Shown here piece by piece: positions 8,720 to 16,773 of a DNA stretch of 64,000 nucleotides. The translations under genes and the position numbers were made by a program. Below the pieces are notes generated by a model, which made no database searches, was not told the origin of the DNA, and saw only the letters and a list, made by a program, of their open reading frames with translations. The stretch comes from RPRB01 sp035501615 (lineage in GTDB: Bacteria; Myxococcota; Myxococcia; Myxococcales; Myxococcaceae). Position 1 is the first letter of the stretch; every line of letters begins with the position of its first letter. Location: contig DATJVY010000012.1 in assembly GCA_035501615.1 (NCBI GenBank), positions 1-64,000 of the forward strand, read 5' to 3'.

Positions 8720-9358
8720 TCAGCCCGTACGGCGGCGGCGGTATGCAGCCAGGTCGACCGGGGCCTCTGGGGCCTCGGGCGTCTCGGCGGGGACAACACC
8801 CTGACCGGCCGCGTAATCCCGGAGGGACTTCTGCAGGGCCTTCCGTCCACGGAAGAGTCGGCTCATCACCGTTCCCACCGGGACATCCAGGATGTCGGCG
8901 ATCTCCTTGTAGGAGAACTCCTGGAGGTCCGCGAGGATGACGACCAGGCGAAAGTCGATGGGAAGCCCGTCGATGGCCCGGAGCACGTCATCCGACAGCA
9001 GACGGTCGAACATGTACTGCTCGGGGTTCGCTGCGTAGTCGCTCGCGTCGCGGCTGATGAAGGCCTCGTGCACCGCCTCGCGCTCCGAGCCCTCGGTGAC
9101 GTTCCGCTCCTTCACCTTGCGGCGGTAGCGGTTGATGAAGGTGTTGGTGAGGATCTTGAACAGCCAGGCCTTGATGTTGGTACCGCGCTCGAACTTGTCG
9201 AAGAAGCGGTAGGCCCTCATGCAGGTGTCCTGCACCAGGTCCTCGGCGTCGCGTTCGTTCTTCGTCAGGCGGAGGGCAGCGGAATAGAGGGGATCCAGGT
9301 GCCCCAGGACCAGTCCCTCGAACTCCTGCTTGGTGCGGTGGTTGTGACGAAAGTCCAA
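8720..9358 (-). CDS. ECF (RpoE-type) RNA polymerase sigma factor
   Basis: 212 residues from TTG 9358. I chose this start because AGGGAGGAG lies just upstream at ribosome-binding distance and the product then begins with the usual short N-terminus (MDFRHNHRTKQEFEGL); an upstream TTG at 9415 would add 19 unlikely residues. Region 2 is clear (YSAALRLTKNERDAEDLVQD and GTNIKAWLFKILTNTFINRY), and region 4 is clear (FRLVVILADLQEFSYKEIAD, then VGTVMSRLFRGRKALQ). It directs RNA polymerase to a dedicated promoter set and is paired with the downstream anti-sigma factor. It resembles Myxococcus RpoE1, which has been linked to motility; that match is from memory. The Pro/Ala-rich tail after region 4 is longer than usual. 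Confidence 0.9.
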   Translation of the reverse strand: MDFRHNHRTKQEFEGLVLGHLDPLYSAALRLTKNERDAEDLVQDTCMRAYRFFDKFERGTNIKAWLFKILTNTFINRYRRKVKERNVTEGSEREAVHEAFISRDASDYAANPEQYMFDRLLSDDVLRAIDGLPIDFRLVVILADLQEFSYKEIADILDVPVGTVMSRLFRGRKALQKSLRDYAAGQGVVPAETPEAPEAPVDLAAYRRRRTG

Positions 9359-9551
9359 ATCCCGCTCCTCCCTGGCGACGCCAACACCGACGTCCAGGCG
9401 AAGGTTGTTCTTCAAGTACGTCCCACGTCCGAACGCGTCACCGATTGCCCTGGATTCGTCCCTGCCCGCCCGGAAGCCAGCCGGGCGGACATGCTCAAGC
9501 AGCCGGAAAGACGGAAGTTTCTTCCACCGGACCGAAGAAGCCCCCGACTGT

Positions 9552-10676
9552 TCAGCGCCGGGCGAGGGCCTGGTCCAGCGGCACGTAGGGGTGTCCGAGG
9601 TCCCGGGCCACAGCCTCGTAGGTGACCGATCCGCCGTAGGTGTTTACGCCGCGGGCGAGGGCACGGTCCCGGCGGACCGCCTCCACCAGGCCCAGGTCGG
9701 CGATCCGCCGCGCATAGGGCCGGGTGACGTTGGTCAGGGCGAAGGTGGAAGTCTGGGGAACCGCGCCGGGCATGTTGGCGACGCAGTAGTGGACCACCCC
9801 GTGGACCACGTAGGTCGGATTGTCGTGGGTGGTGGGCCGGCAGGTCTCGATGCATCCGCCCTGGTCCACCGCGACGTCGACCACCACCGAGCCCGGCACC
9901 ATCTCGCGGATGAGCTCCTCGCGGACGAGCTTGGGCGCCTTCCCGCCGGGGATGAGCACGCCGCCCACCACCAGGTCGGCCTCGCGCACCGCGCGGGCGA
10001 TGGTCTCCGAGTCGGAGGAGAGGACCTCCACCCGGCCGAGGAACACGTCGTCCAGGTAGGCGAGCTGGTTCTGGTTGATGTCGAGGATGGTGACGTCCGC
10101 CCCCATCCCAACGGCGATCTTCGCCGCGTTGGTGCCGACCACGCCGCCCCCGAGGATGGCCACCCGGCCGCGGCGCACGCCCGGGACGCCCCCGAGAAGC
10201 ACGCCCTTGCCGCCGTGCTCCTTCTCCAGGCACATCGCGCCCACCTGGATCGCCATGCGTCCGGCGACCTCGCTCATCGGGCGGAGCAGGGGGAGGCTCC
10301 CGTCGTCGGGCTGGATGGTCTCGTAGGCGACCGCGGAGACCTTCTTCTTGAGCAGGACCTTGGTCAGCTCGGGGTCCACGCCGGCGAGGTGAAAGTAGGT
10401 GTAGACGATCTGCCCGTCCTGCATCCGCGCGTACTCGGGGGCGATCGGCTCCTTGACCTTCACGATCATCTCCGCGCGCTTCCAGATCTCGTCCGCGGAG
10501 GAGATGAGCTGCGCGCCGGCCCGCGCGTAGTCGGCGTCGGGGAGGCCGGAGCCGATGCCCGCGCCGGCCTCGACCAGGACTTGATGCCCGGCATCGACGA
10601 GCGCCTTCACCGTGCCCGGCACCATTCCGACGCGGTACTCGCGAACTTTGATCTCCTTGGGAACGCCGACGATCAC
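9552..10676 (-). CDS. ald: Alanine dehydrogenase
   Basis: 374 residues from GTG 10676, giving MIVGVPKEIKVREYRVGMVP, the standard N-terminus of the family; an in-frame start at 10727 would add 17 residues of no family likeness. Family motifs include the HLAGVDPELTKVLL region, the NAD-binding Rossmann segment VAILGGGVVGTNAAKIAVGM, and VVVDVAVDQGGCIETCRPTT. It interconverts L-alanine and pyruvate plus ammonia with NAD in the cytosol. Upstream (10677-10802) is a divergent promoter region shared with the radical SAM gene; it contains a short inverted element, ACACAGGGGTGT, that could be an operator, though this is weak. Confidence 0.95.
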   Translation of the reverse strand: MIVGVPKEIKVREYRVGMVPGTVKALVDAGHQVLVEAGAGIGSGLPDADYARAGAQLISSADEIWKRAEMIVKVKEPIAPEYARMQDGQIVYTYFHLAGVDPELTKVLLKKKVSAVAYETIQPDDGSLPLLRPMSEVAGRMAIQVGAMCLEKEHGGKGVLLGGVPGVRRGRVAILGGGVVGTNAAKIAVGMGADVTILDINQNQLAYLDDVFLGRVEVLSSDSETIARAVREADLVVGGVLIPGGKAPKLVREELIREMVPGSVVVDVAVDQGGCIETCRPTTHDNPTYVVHGVVHYCVANMPGAVPQTSTFALTNVTRPYARRIADLGLVEAVRRDRALARGVNTYGGSVTYEAVARDLGHPYVPLDQALARR

Positions 10677-10802
10677 GGGACCTGCCCTCCGCTGCTCGAG
10701 TGTGGGAAGCGCGGGGGGCCAGAACACAGGGGTGTCCCCCGGTCAAGCCCGCGGATGCCGACGCGGGGTGTTATGTGCCGGTGCGCCATGCCGCCGTCCC
10801 GG

Positions 10803-12107
10803 ATGCCCGCGCTGCTCGTCGCCGACCCCTCGGGGAAGGTGCTCGAGCACCCGCGCTTGCTGGCGACCGTCCGGTCGGGAGAGGAGGTGCTGCTTCCCCG
10901 CGAGCGGCCCGTCCCGCTCCCCCAGGGAGGTCGGCTGGTGCATCTACCCGGGCGGCGTCCGGTGGGCGTGGACCCCGACACCGGTGAGCTGGTGCTGGTG
11001 TCCGAGCTCGCGATCGACCGCAAGCGCTTCGTGCCCGACGCCGTCGGGGCGCTCGTGCCGCCGGGATGGACCCGGACCTTCCTCCCCGGCGAGGTGAAGG
11101 CCGAGGGTCCGCTGCTCCCGCAGTGGGCCTACACCGCCGCCGCCTGGGACGCCGGGGGCCCGGTGACCTGGGCGGTCCACACCGACCGCCGCGGCCACTG
11201 GTCGCCGGAGCGGTTCTCCACCCCCGCGCTGCGGGGCCGGGTGCGGGCCGCCCGGTCGGCCGATCCGGACAACCGCGTCCTGCGACAGCTCGAGACCTGC
11301 GCGCTCGTCTACCGCTGCTTCACCAGCCAGAACGTCTTCTACCGCCGGGACGAGGGCGCGCTCCCCGTCTCCACCATGTGCAACGCCGCCTGCGTGGGGT
11401 GCATCTCGGACCAGCCAGAGGACGGTCCGCCCGCCTCCCACGCGCGGATGGACGATGGCCCGTCCGCCGAGGAGCTGGCCCGGGTGGCGGTGGCGCACCT
11501 TCGCGGTGCGGGGCCGCGGTCGATGGTCAGCTTCGGGCAGGGCTGCGAGGGCGAGCCGCTCACCCGGTGGAGGGTCATCGCCGAGGCCATTCGCCGGATC
11601 CGCGCCGAGACCGGGGAGGGGTCGCTCCACCTCAACACCAACGCCAGCCTCACCGTGGGGCTGGCGGCGCTCTACGACGCCGGGCTGGACTCCATCCGGG
11701 TCTCGCTGAACTCCGCGGTGGCCGACCTGTACGAGGCCTACTACCGGCCCGACCGGTACGGCTGGGCCGACGTCGAGGCCTCGCTGACGCTGTCGCGAGA
11801 GCGGGGTGCGTACCTGGCGCTGAACCTGCTGACCTTCCCCGGCGTCACCGATCGGGAGGGAGAGGTCGAGGCGTTGCTCGGGCTCGTGCGGCGTCACCGG
11901 GTGGACCAGCTGCAGACCCGGAGCCTGTGCATCGATCCGCTGCAGTACCTCGAGGTCGCCCGGAACCGCGGAGCCGGCGGCCGGCCGATGGGAATCTCGC
12001 GGATGCTGCGTGTGCTCCGCGACGGCGCCCCCTGGCTCCGGGTGGGAAACTTCGCCCGCGGGCTCGGGGAGCGAGGTCGCCCGGCGCACACGGTTGCCGC
12101 GCGCTGA
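10803..12107 (+). CDS. Radical SAM protein with long N-terminal extension
   Basis: About 434 residues from ATG 10803 (ATG 10788 also possible). The iron-sulfur motif C-x3-C-x2-C is at C193, C197 and C200 (TMCNAACVGCISDQ), followed by SFGQGCEGEPLTRWRVIAEA, which resembles the SAM-binding GGEP-type segment, and SLHLNTNASLTVGLAALYDA. About 190 residues precede the cluster; they are strand-rich, with no motif I know (PSGKVLEHPRLLATV; LVLVSELAIDRKRF). A C-terminal cysteine-rich SPASM domain is not evident. Substrate unknown. It is divergent from ald and 110 bases upstream of aroF. Relatives are annotated only as radical SAM proteins as far as I recall. Confidence 0.82.
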   Translation: MPALLVADPSGKVLEHPRLLATVRSGEEVLLPRERPVPLPQGGRLVHLPGRRPVGVDPDTGELVLVSELAIDRKRFVPDAVGALVPPGWTRTFLPGEVKAEGPLLPQWAYTAAAWDAGGPVTWAVHTDRRGHWSPERFSTPALRGRVRAARSADPDNRVLRQLETCALVYRCFTSQNVFYRRDEGALPVSTMCNAACVGCISDQPEDGPPASHARMDDGPSAEELARVAVAHLRGAGPRSMVSFGQGCEGEPLTRWRVIAEAIRRIRAETGEGSLHLNTNASLTVGLAALYDAGLDSIRVSLNSAVADLYEAYYRPDRYGWADVEASLTLSRERGAYLALNLLTFPGVTDREGEVEALLGLVRRHRVDQLQTRSLCIDPLQYLEVARNRGAGGRPMGISRMLRVLRDGAPWLRVGNFARGLGERGRPAHTVAAR

Positions 12108-12217
12108 GGCGCGACGACACCGCGTGGGGGATCCGTTGCGAGCGGCAGGGATCGGCGCTCGGCCCCGCCGGCGCATTTGCGAGGGTGGTCTTCCTTCTGG
12201 CAGCGTGCCTCCCCGGC

Positions 12218-13246
<1,029 letters not shown>

Positions 13247-13248
13247 CC

Positions 13249-14577
13249 GTGCGGGTCCGGGTCCAACGGGCGGCGCGCCTCGAGGCGGACGTGCTCGCCC
13301 CGGGGGACAAGTCCATCTCCCACCGGGCGCTGCTGTTCGGGGCGCTGGGCACGACGCCGATGCAGGTCCGGAACCTGGCCCCGGGGGCGGACGTGCGCTC
13401 CTCGGCGGCCTGCGTCCGGGCGCTCGGGGTGGCGGTGGCCGAGGGCGAGGCGCCGGGGACGGTCACCGTCGTGGGCGTGGGCCCCAGCGGGTTCATGTCC
13501 CCCGCCTCGGCGCTGGACTGCGGGAACAGCGGGACGACGATGCGCCTGCTCCTCGGGCTCGTCGCCGGCGCGCGCGTCTCCTGCCTGCTCGACGGGGATG
13601 CCTCGCTCCGCCGCCGGCCGATGCGCCGGGTACTCGGGCCGCTGCGCGCGATGGGCGCGCGCATGGAGGGCCAGGGCGGCCCGGAGGACGAGCACGCCCC
13701 GCTGCGGGTGGAGCCGGCCCCAGCGCTCACCGGCACGTCGCATCGCCTCGCCATTGCGAGCGCGCAGGTGAAGAGCGCCATCGTCCTGGCCGGCCTCGCC
13801 GCCGAGGGAGAGACCCGGGTGAGCGAGCCCGAGGCGTCGCGGGACCACACCGAGCGGATGCTCGGCGCCTGGGGAGCGCCGGTCCGGGTCGAGGCGGGGG
13901 AAGTGGTGGTCAGTCGCCTCCAGAGGCCGCTCGTGCTCCCCGAGGCGCTCGACGTCCCGGGCGATCCTTCGTCGGCCGCCTTCTGGGTCGGCGCGGGACT
14001 GCTCGTGCCCGGGGCGAGCGTCGTGGTTCGCGGGGTGGACGTGAACCCGACGCGGACCGGCTTCCTCTCGGTGCTGGCGCGGATGGGCGCCCGGGTGGAG
14101 CTCGAGCCGGAGGCGTCGCGCGCGGGCGATCCGGTGGCGACGCTGCGGGTGATCGGGGGCCAGGCGCTGCGCGGGACCGAGATCCTCCCCGCCGAGGTGC
14201 CGTCGCTCCTGGACGAGATCCCGCTCCTCGCGGTGGTCGCGAGCCAGGCCTCGGGGGAGACGCGGGTGACCGGCGCCCGGGAGCTGCGGGTCAAGGAGTC
14301 TGACCGGCTGCTGCAGCTCGTCGTCGGGCTGCGGGCGATGGGCGCGGAGATCGACGAGCTGCCCGACGGCTTCGTCCTCCGCGGTCCGAGCCGGCTCCAC
14401 GCGGCGGCGATCGACGCCGCCCACGACCATCGCATCGCGATGGCATTCGCGATCGCCGGCCTCGTGGCCGACGGCGAGACCGAGGTCGACGGCGCCGAGT
14501 GGGCGGACATCTCGTACCCGGGCTTCTTCCGGCACCTGGGGACGGCGACGGCACACGCGCTGGCCCCGGGGCCCTGA
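13249..14577 (+). CDS. aroA: 3-phosphoshikimate 1-carboxyvinyltransferase (EPSP synthase)
   Basis: 442 residues from GTG 13249, two bases after aroF. Family motifs are VLAPGDKSISHRALLFGALG at the N-terminus (PEP and shikimate phosphate binding), DCGNSGTTMRLLLGLVAG, the LRRRPMRRVLGPLRAMGA segment and the C-terminal RVTGARELRVKESDRL. It transfers the enolpyruvyl group of PEP to shikimate 3-phosphate, the sixth pathway step. The spacing implies cotranscription with aroF. It is about 15 residues longer than typical, without an obvious extra domain. It is followed by a short tandem repeat. Confidence 0.96.
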   Translation: MRVRVQRAARLEADVLAPGDKSISHRALLFGALGTTPMQVRNLAPGADVRSSAACVRALGVAVAEGEAPGTVTVVGVGPSGFMSPASALDCGNSGTTMRLLLGLVAGARVSCLLDGDASLRRRPMRRVLGPLRAMGARMEGQGGPEDEHAPLRVEPAPALTGTSHRLAIASAQVKSAIVLAGLAAEGETRVSEPEASRDHTERMLGAWGAPVRVEAGEVVVSRLQRPLVLPEALDVPGDPSSAAFWVGAGLLVPGASVVVRGVDVNPTRTGFLSVLARMGARVELEPEASRAGDPVATLRVIGGQALRGTEILPAEVPSLLDEIPLLAVVASQASGETRVTGARELRVKESDRLLQLVVGLRAMGAEIDELPDGFVLRGPSRLHAAAIDAAHDHRIAMAFAIAGLVADGETEVDGAEWADISYPGFFRHLGTATAHALAPGP

Positions 14578-14587
14578 CGAGTTCTCT

Positions 14588-14632
14588 GAGACCTCGTTCC
14601 TGGAGACCTCGTTCCTGGAGACCTCGTTCCTG
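14588..14632 (+). repeat. Three exact tandem copies of a 15-base unit
   Basis: The unit GAGACCTCGTTCCTG occurs three times in a row with no mismatch, in the 129-base gap between aroA and the LysR gene. The unit is a multiple of three and lies outside any convincing gene. It could be a slippage-prone simple repeat or a set of repeated protein-binding sites ahead of the regulator gene. Three copies without spacers exclude a CRISPR. Confidence 0.95.
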
Positions 14633-14706
14633 GTTGTCAGTGAAGACCAGGCTGTCCTGACTTGTCGTGCCAGGACGTGAGCCGCCATTCTCGATAACCT
14701 TGGGAT

Positions 14707-15600
14707 ATGGCGCTCAACCTGAACTCCCTCCGGCTCTTCCTGGCCGTCGGAACGCACGGAGGCTTCTCGCGCGCAGCCCGCATCACCGGGGTGAGCCAGC
14801 CCGCGATCTCCAAGGCGGTTCGGCTGCTCGAGCAGCAGAGCGGGGCGCAGCTCCTGGTGCGTTCCCCCACGGGGGTCGTGCTCACCGAGGCCGGTGCGCT
14901 CCTCGCCGAGCACGCCCGGGCGCTGTTCGCCGAGGAGCGCGCGGCCGAGGAGCAGCTCGAATCGCTGCGCGGCCTTCGCCGGGGAGTGCTTCGGGTGGGC
15001 GCCAGCACCACGCTCGCCGCGTTCTTCCTGCCGCCCATCCTGGGAGAGCTGTATCGGGCTCACCCGGGCATCGATCTCCAGCTTCTCTCGGCCAACGCCC
15101 GAACCGTCGTGAGCGCGGTGCTCGACCACCAGGTGGAGCTCGGCTTGGTCGAGGGGCCGGTGCAGGACGGCCGCCTCGAGGTGCGGCCCTGGCGCGAGGA
15201 CGAGCTACTCGTGCTGGTGGCTCCGAGCCATCCGCTGGCCCGGGCCAAGCGGGTCACGGGCCCTCAGCTCATGGAGGAGCCCCTGGTCCTCCGCGAGGAA
15301 GGGGCCGGGACGCGAGAGGTGATGCTCGCCGCCCTGCGCCGGCGCCGGTGGACGCCACGGCGGGTGTTCGAGGTGAACAGCACGGAGGCCATCAAGGGTC
15401 TGATCGCCGCGGGCGTGGGCTGGGCCGTGCTATCCGCCCGGATCGTCCGGGACGAGCTCCAGCTGGGACGGCTGAAGCGCCTCGACGTCCCCGACTTCGC
15501 CCTCCGGCGGACCCTGTCCTGGATTCGCTGGAAGGCGCGACGCCTCGGACCGGTGGCCGCTGCGTTTCGAAGCCTGGCCGAGGCGTACACCTTCCCCTGA
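14707..15600 (+). CDS. LysR-family transcriptional regulator
   Basis: 297 residues, normal length. Residues 1-60 are the LysR winged helix (MALNLNSLRLFLAVGTHGGF; then SRAARITGVSQPAISKAVRL). Residues about 90-290 are a periplasmic-binding-protein-like effector domain (LRVGASTTLAAFFLPPILGE; STEAIKGLIAAGVGWAVLS). It sits between aroA and aroE, so it may regulate shikimate genes, but the target and effector are unknown. No Shine-Dalgarno is visible before ATG 14707, while GATAAC (14693-14698) is placed as a possible -10 box that would give a nearly leaderless transcript; this is speculative. Confidence 0.93.
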   Translation: MALNLNSLRLFLAVGTHGGFSRAARITGVSQPAISKAVRLLEQQSGAQLLVRSPTGVVLTEAGALLAEHARALFAEERAAEEQLESLRGLRRGVLRVGASTTLAAFFLPPILGELYRAHPGIDLQLLSANARTVVSAVLDHQVELGLVEGPVQDGRLEVRPWREDELLVLVAPSHPLARAKRVTGPQLMEEPLVLREEGAGTREVMLAALRRRRWTPRRVFEVNSTEAIKGLIAAGVGWAVLSARIVRDELQLGRLKRLDVPDFALRRTLSWIRWKARRLGPVAAAFRSLAEAYTFP

Positions 15601-15606
15601 CCGGAA

Positions 15607-15622
15607 GCGCGCAAGGGCGCGC
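15607..15622 (+). terminator. Short GC hairpin after the LysR gene
   Basis: GCGCGC-AAGG-GCGCGC forms a 6-bp stem and 4-base loop six bases after the LysR stop and just beyond the end of the opposing 28-residue gene. There is no T-run on either strand, so a role as a bidirectional terminator is only plausible. Confidence 0.35.
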
Positions 15623-15636
15623 CACGACCAGCAAGC

Positions 15637-15723
15637 TCAGGGCATCCCGTCGAGCTCGGGCAGGGTCGCCGAGAAACCGAGACGGGGATTCTGCGTGAAC
15701 AGCTTCTTCCAGAACGTCGCCAT
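15637..15723 (-). CDS. Possible 28-residue peptide gene
   Basis: This short frame encodes 28 residues (starting MATFWKKLFTQNPRL, ending ELDGMP, then TGA). The upstream bases on the minus strand read ACAAGGAGGAAGCACC before the ATG: a full AGGAGG Shine-Dalgarno at good spacing, better than that of most genes here. The peptide has a Lys/aromatic N-terminal half and a small-residue, Leu/Pro/acidic tail, no Cys and no signal peptide. It stands alone on the minus strand between LysR and aroE. It could be a small functional peptide, a leader-type ORF or a precursor of a modified peptide; I do not recognise it. A chance frame remains possible. Confidence 0.5.
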   Translation of the reverse strand: MATFWKKLFTQNPRLGFSATLPELDGMP

Positions 15724-15945
15724 GGTGCTTCCTCCTTGTGAGACCAACATGCGTCCCGGCGGGGTGGGCGTCCAAGATCTTCGGTTCCACTCATCCATGC
15801 AGAAAAGGAATGGCGCTCAGGGTGCAGGACTCGGGGCCGGCGGACTCCAACCGACGTCACGTCGAGCCGGGCCCCCGAGGCGGTACAGTCGGCCCTTCCA
15901 GCGGTCGGGGTCCGGCCGCCGGGGGACTGAAAGGCCTCCTCCCTC

Positions 15946-16773
15946 GTGCCTCGCTTCGCCGTCATCGGAGATCCGGTCGTCCACTCGGCGTCCCCGCGGA
16001 TGTTCCGCTGGCTGGGAGAGCGGCTCGGGCTGGCGCTGACCTACGAGGCGGTCCGGGTGCCGCAGGAGGCGCTGGCCGCGTTCCTGGAGGAGACGCGGGC
16101 GGGCCGGTGGGACGGCCTGTCGGTCACGCTTCCCCACAAGCATGACGCCCTGGTCCTCGCCGACCGCACGGATCCACGGGCGACCCGTGCGGGTGCGGCG
16201 AACTGCCTCGTCCGCGGCGCCGACGGCCGGCTGGTCGCGCACAACACCGACCTCGAGGGAGTGATCGGCGCGCTCGCCCGGCACGGCCTCTCCCTGCGTG
16301 GAGCGACGGTGCTCCTCCTCGGCGCCGGCGGGGCCGCGCGAGCAGCGGCGGTGGCGGTGCGCGAGGGCGGCGGCGGTCGGCTGTGGATCGCCAACCGGAA
16401 CCCGAGGCGCGCGCTGACGCTGGCCAGCGCCTTCGATGGCGAGGCGCTCCCGCTCACCGCCGAGGCCCTCGCCCCGGTGCTCCCGGCGGTGAATCTCGTG
16501 ATCCAGGCCACCTCGGTGGGCCTCGACGCGCCGGGGGACTCGCCGCTGCCCCCGGACTGCGTGCTACACGAGCGGCTGACGGTCATGGACATGGTCTACC
16601 GCCCGCTCCGGACGAAGCTGCTGCGGGACGCCGAGAGCGCCGGCGCGCGCACCGTGGACGGGCTCTGGATGCTGGTGTTCCAGGGCCTGGCCCAGCTCCG
16701 GCTCTGGACCGGCGCGACGGCGAGCGACGGGCTGGCGGATGCGCTCCATGCCCACCTCGCGGAGGCCGGATGA
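15946..16773 (+). CDS. aroE: Shikimate dehydrogenase (NADP)
   Basis: 275 residues, family size. The shikimate-binding N-terminus reads VIGDPVVHSASPRMF. It is followed by LSVTLPHKHDALVLAD with the catalytic Lys, AANCLVRGADGRLVAHNTD, the Rossmann glycine motif LLLGAGGAARAAAVAV, and NRNPRRA in the NADP-binding loop. It reduces 3-dehydroshikimate to shikimate. It begins the tightly overlapped unit aroE, aroC-aroK, aroB, aroQ. The 222 bases between the small peptide gene and this start hold no other gene that I can support and presumably the promoter. Confidence 0.96.
   Translation: MPRFAVIGDPVVHSASPRMFRWLGERLGLALTYEAVRVPQEALAAFLEETRAGRWDGLSVTLPHKHDALVLADRTDPRATRAGAANCLVRGADGRLVAHNTDLEGVIGALARHGLSLRGATVLLLGAGGAARAAAVAVREGGGGRLWIANRNPRRALTLASAFDGEALPLTAEALAPVLPAVNLVIQATSVGLDAPGDSPLPPDCVLHERLTVMDMVYRPLRTKLLRDAESAGARTVDGLWMLVFQGLAQLRLWTGATASDGLADALHAHLAEAG

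Noticed and set aside
9405..10802. In-frame upstream extension of the radical SAM protein
   Set aside because: It runs antisense to alanine dehydrogenase and has no family likeness; the real start is at 10803 or 10788.
14588..14632. Possible CRISPR array
   Set aside because: The 15-base units are contiguous with no spacers and only three copies, with no cas genes nearby.
15637..15723. Reading the 28-residue peptide as the PQQ precursor PqqA
   Set aside because: The RLGF phrase resembles PqqA superficially, but the Glu-x3-Tyr core is absent and there are no pqq genes.
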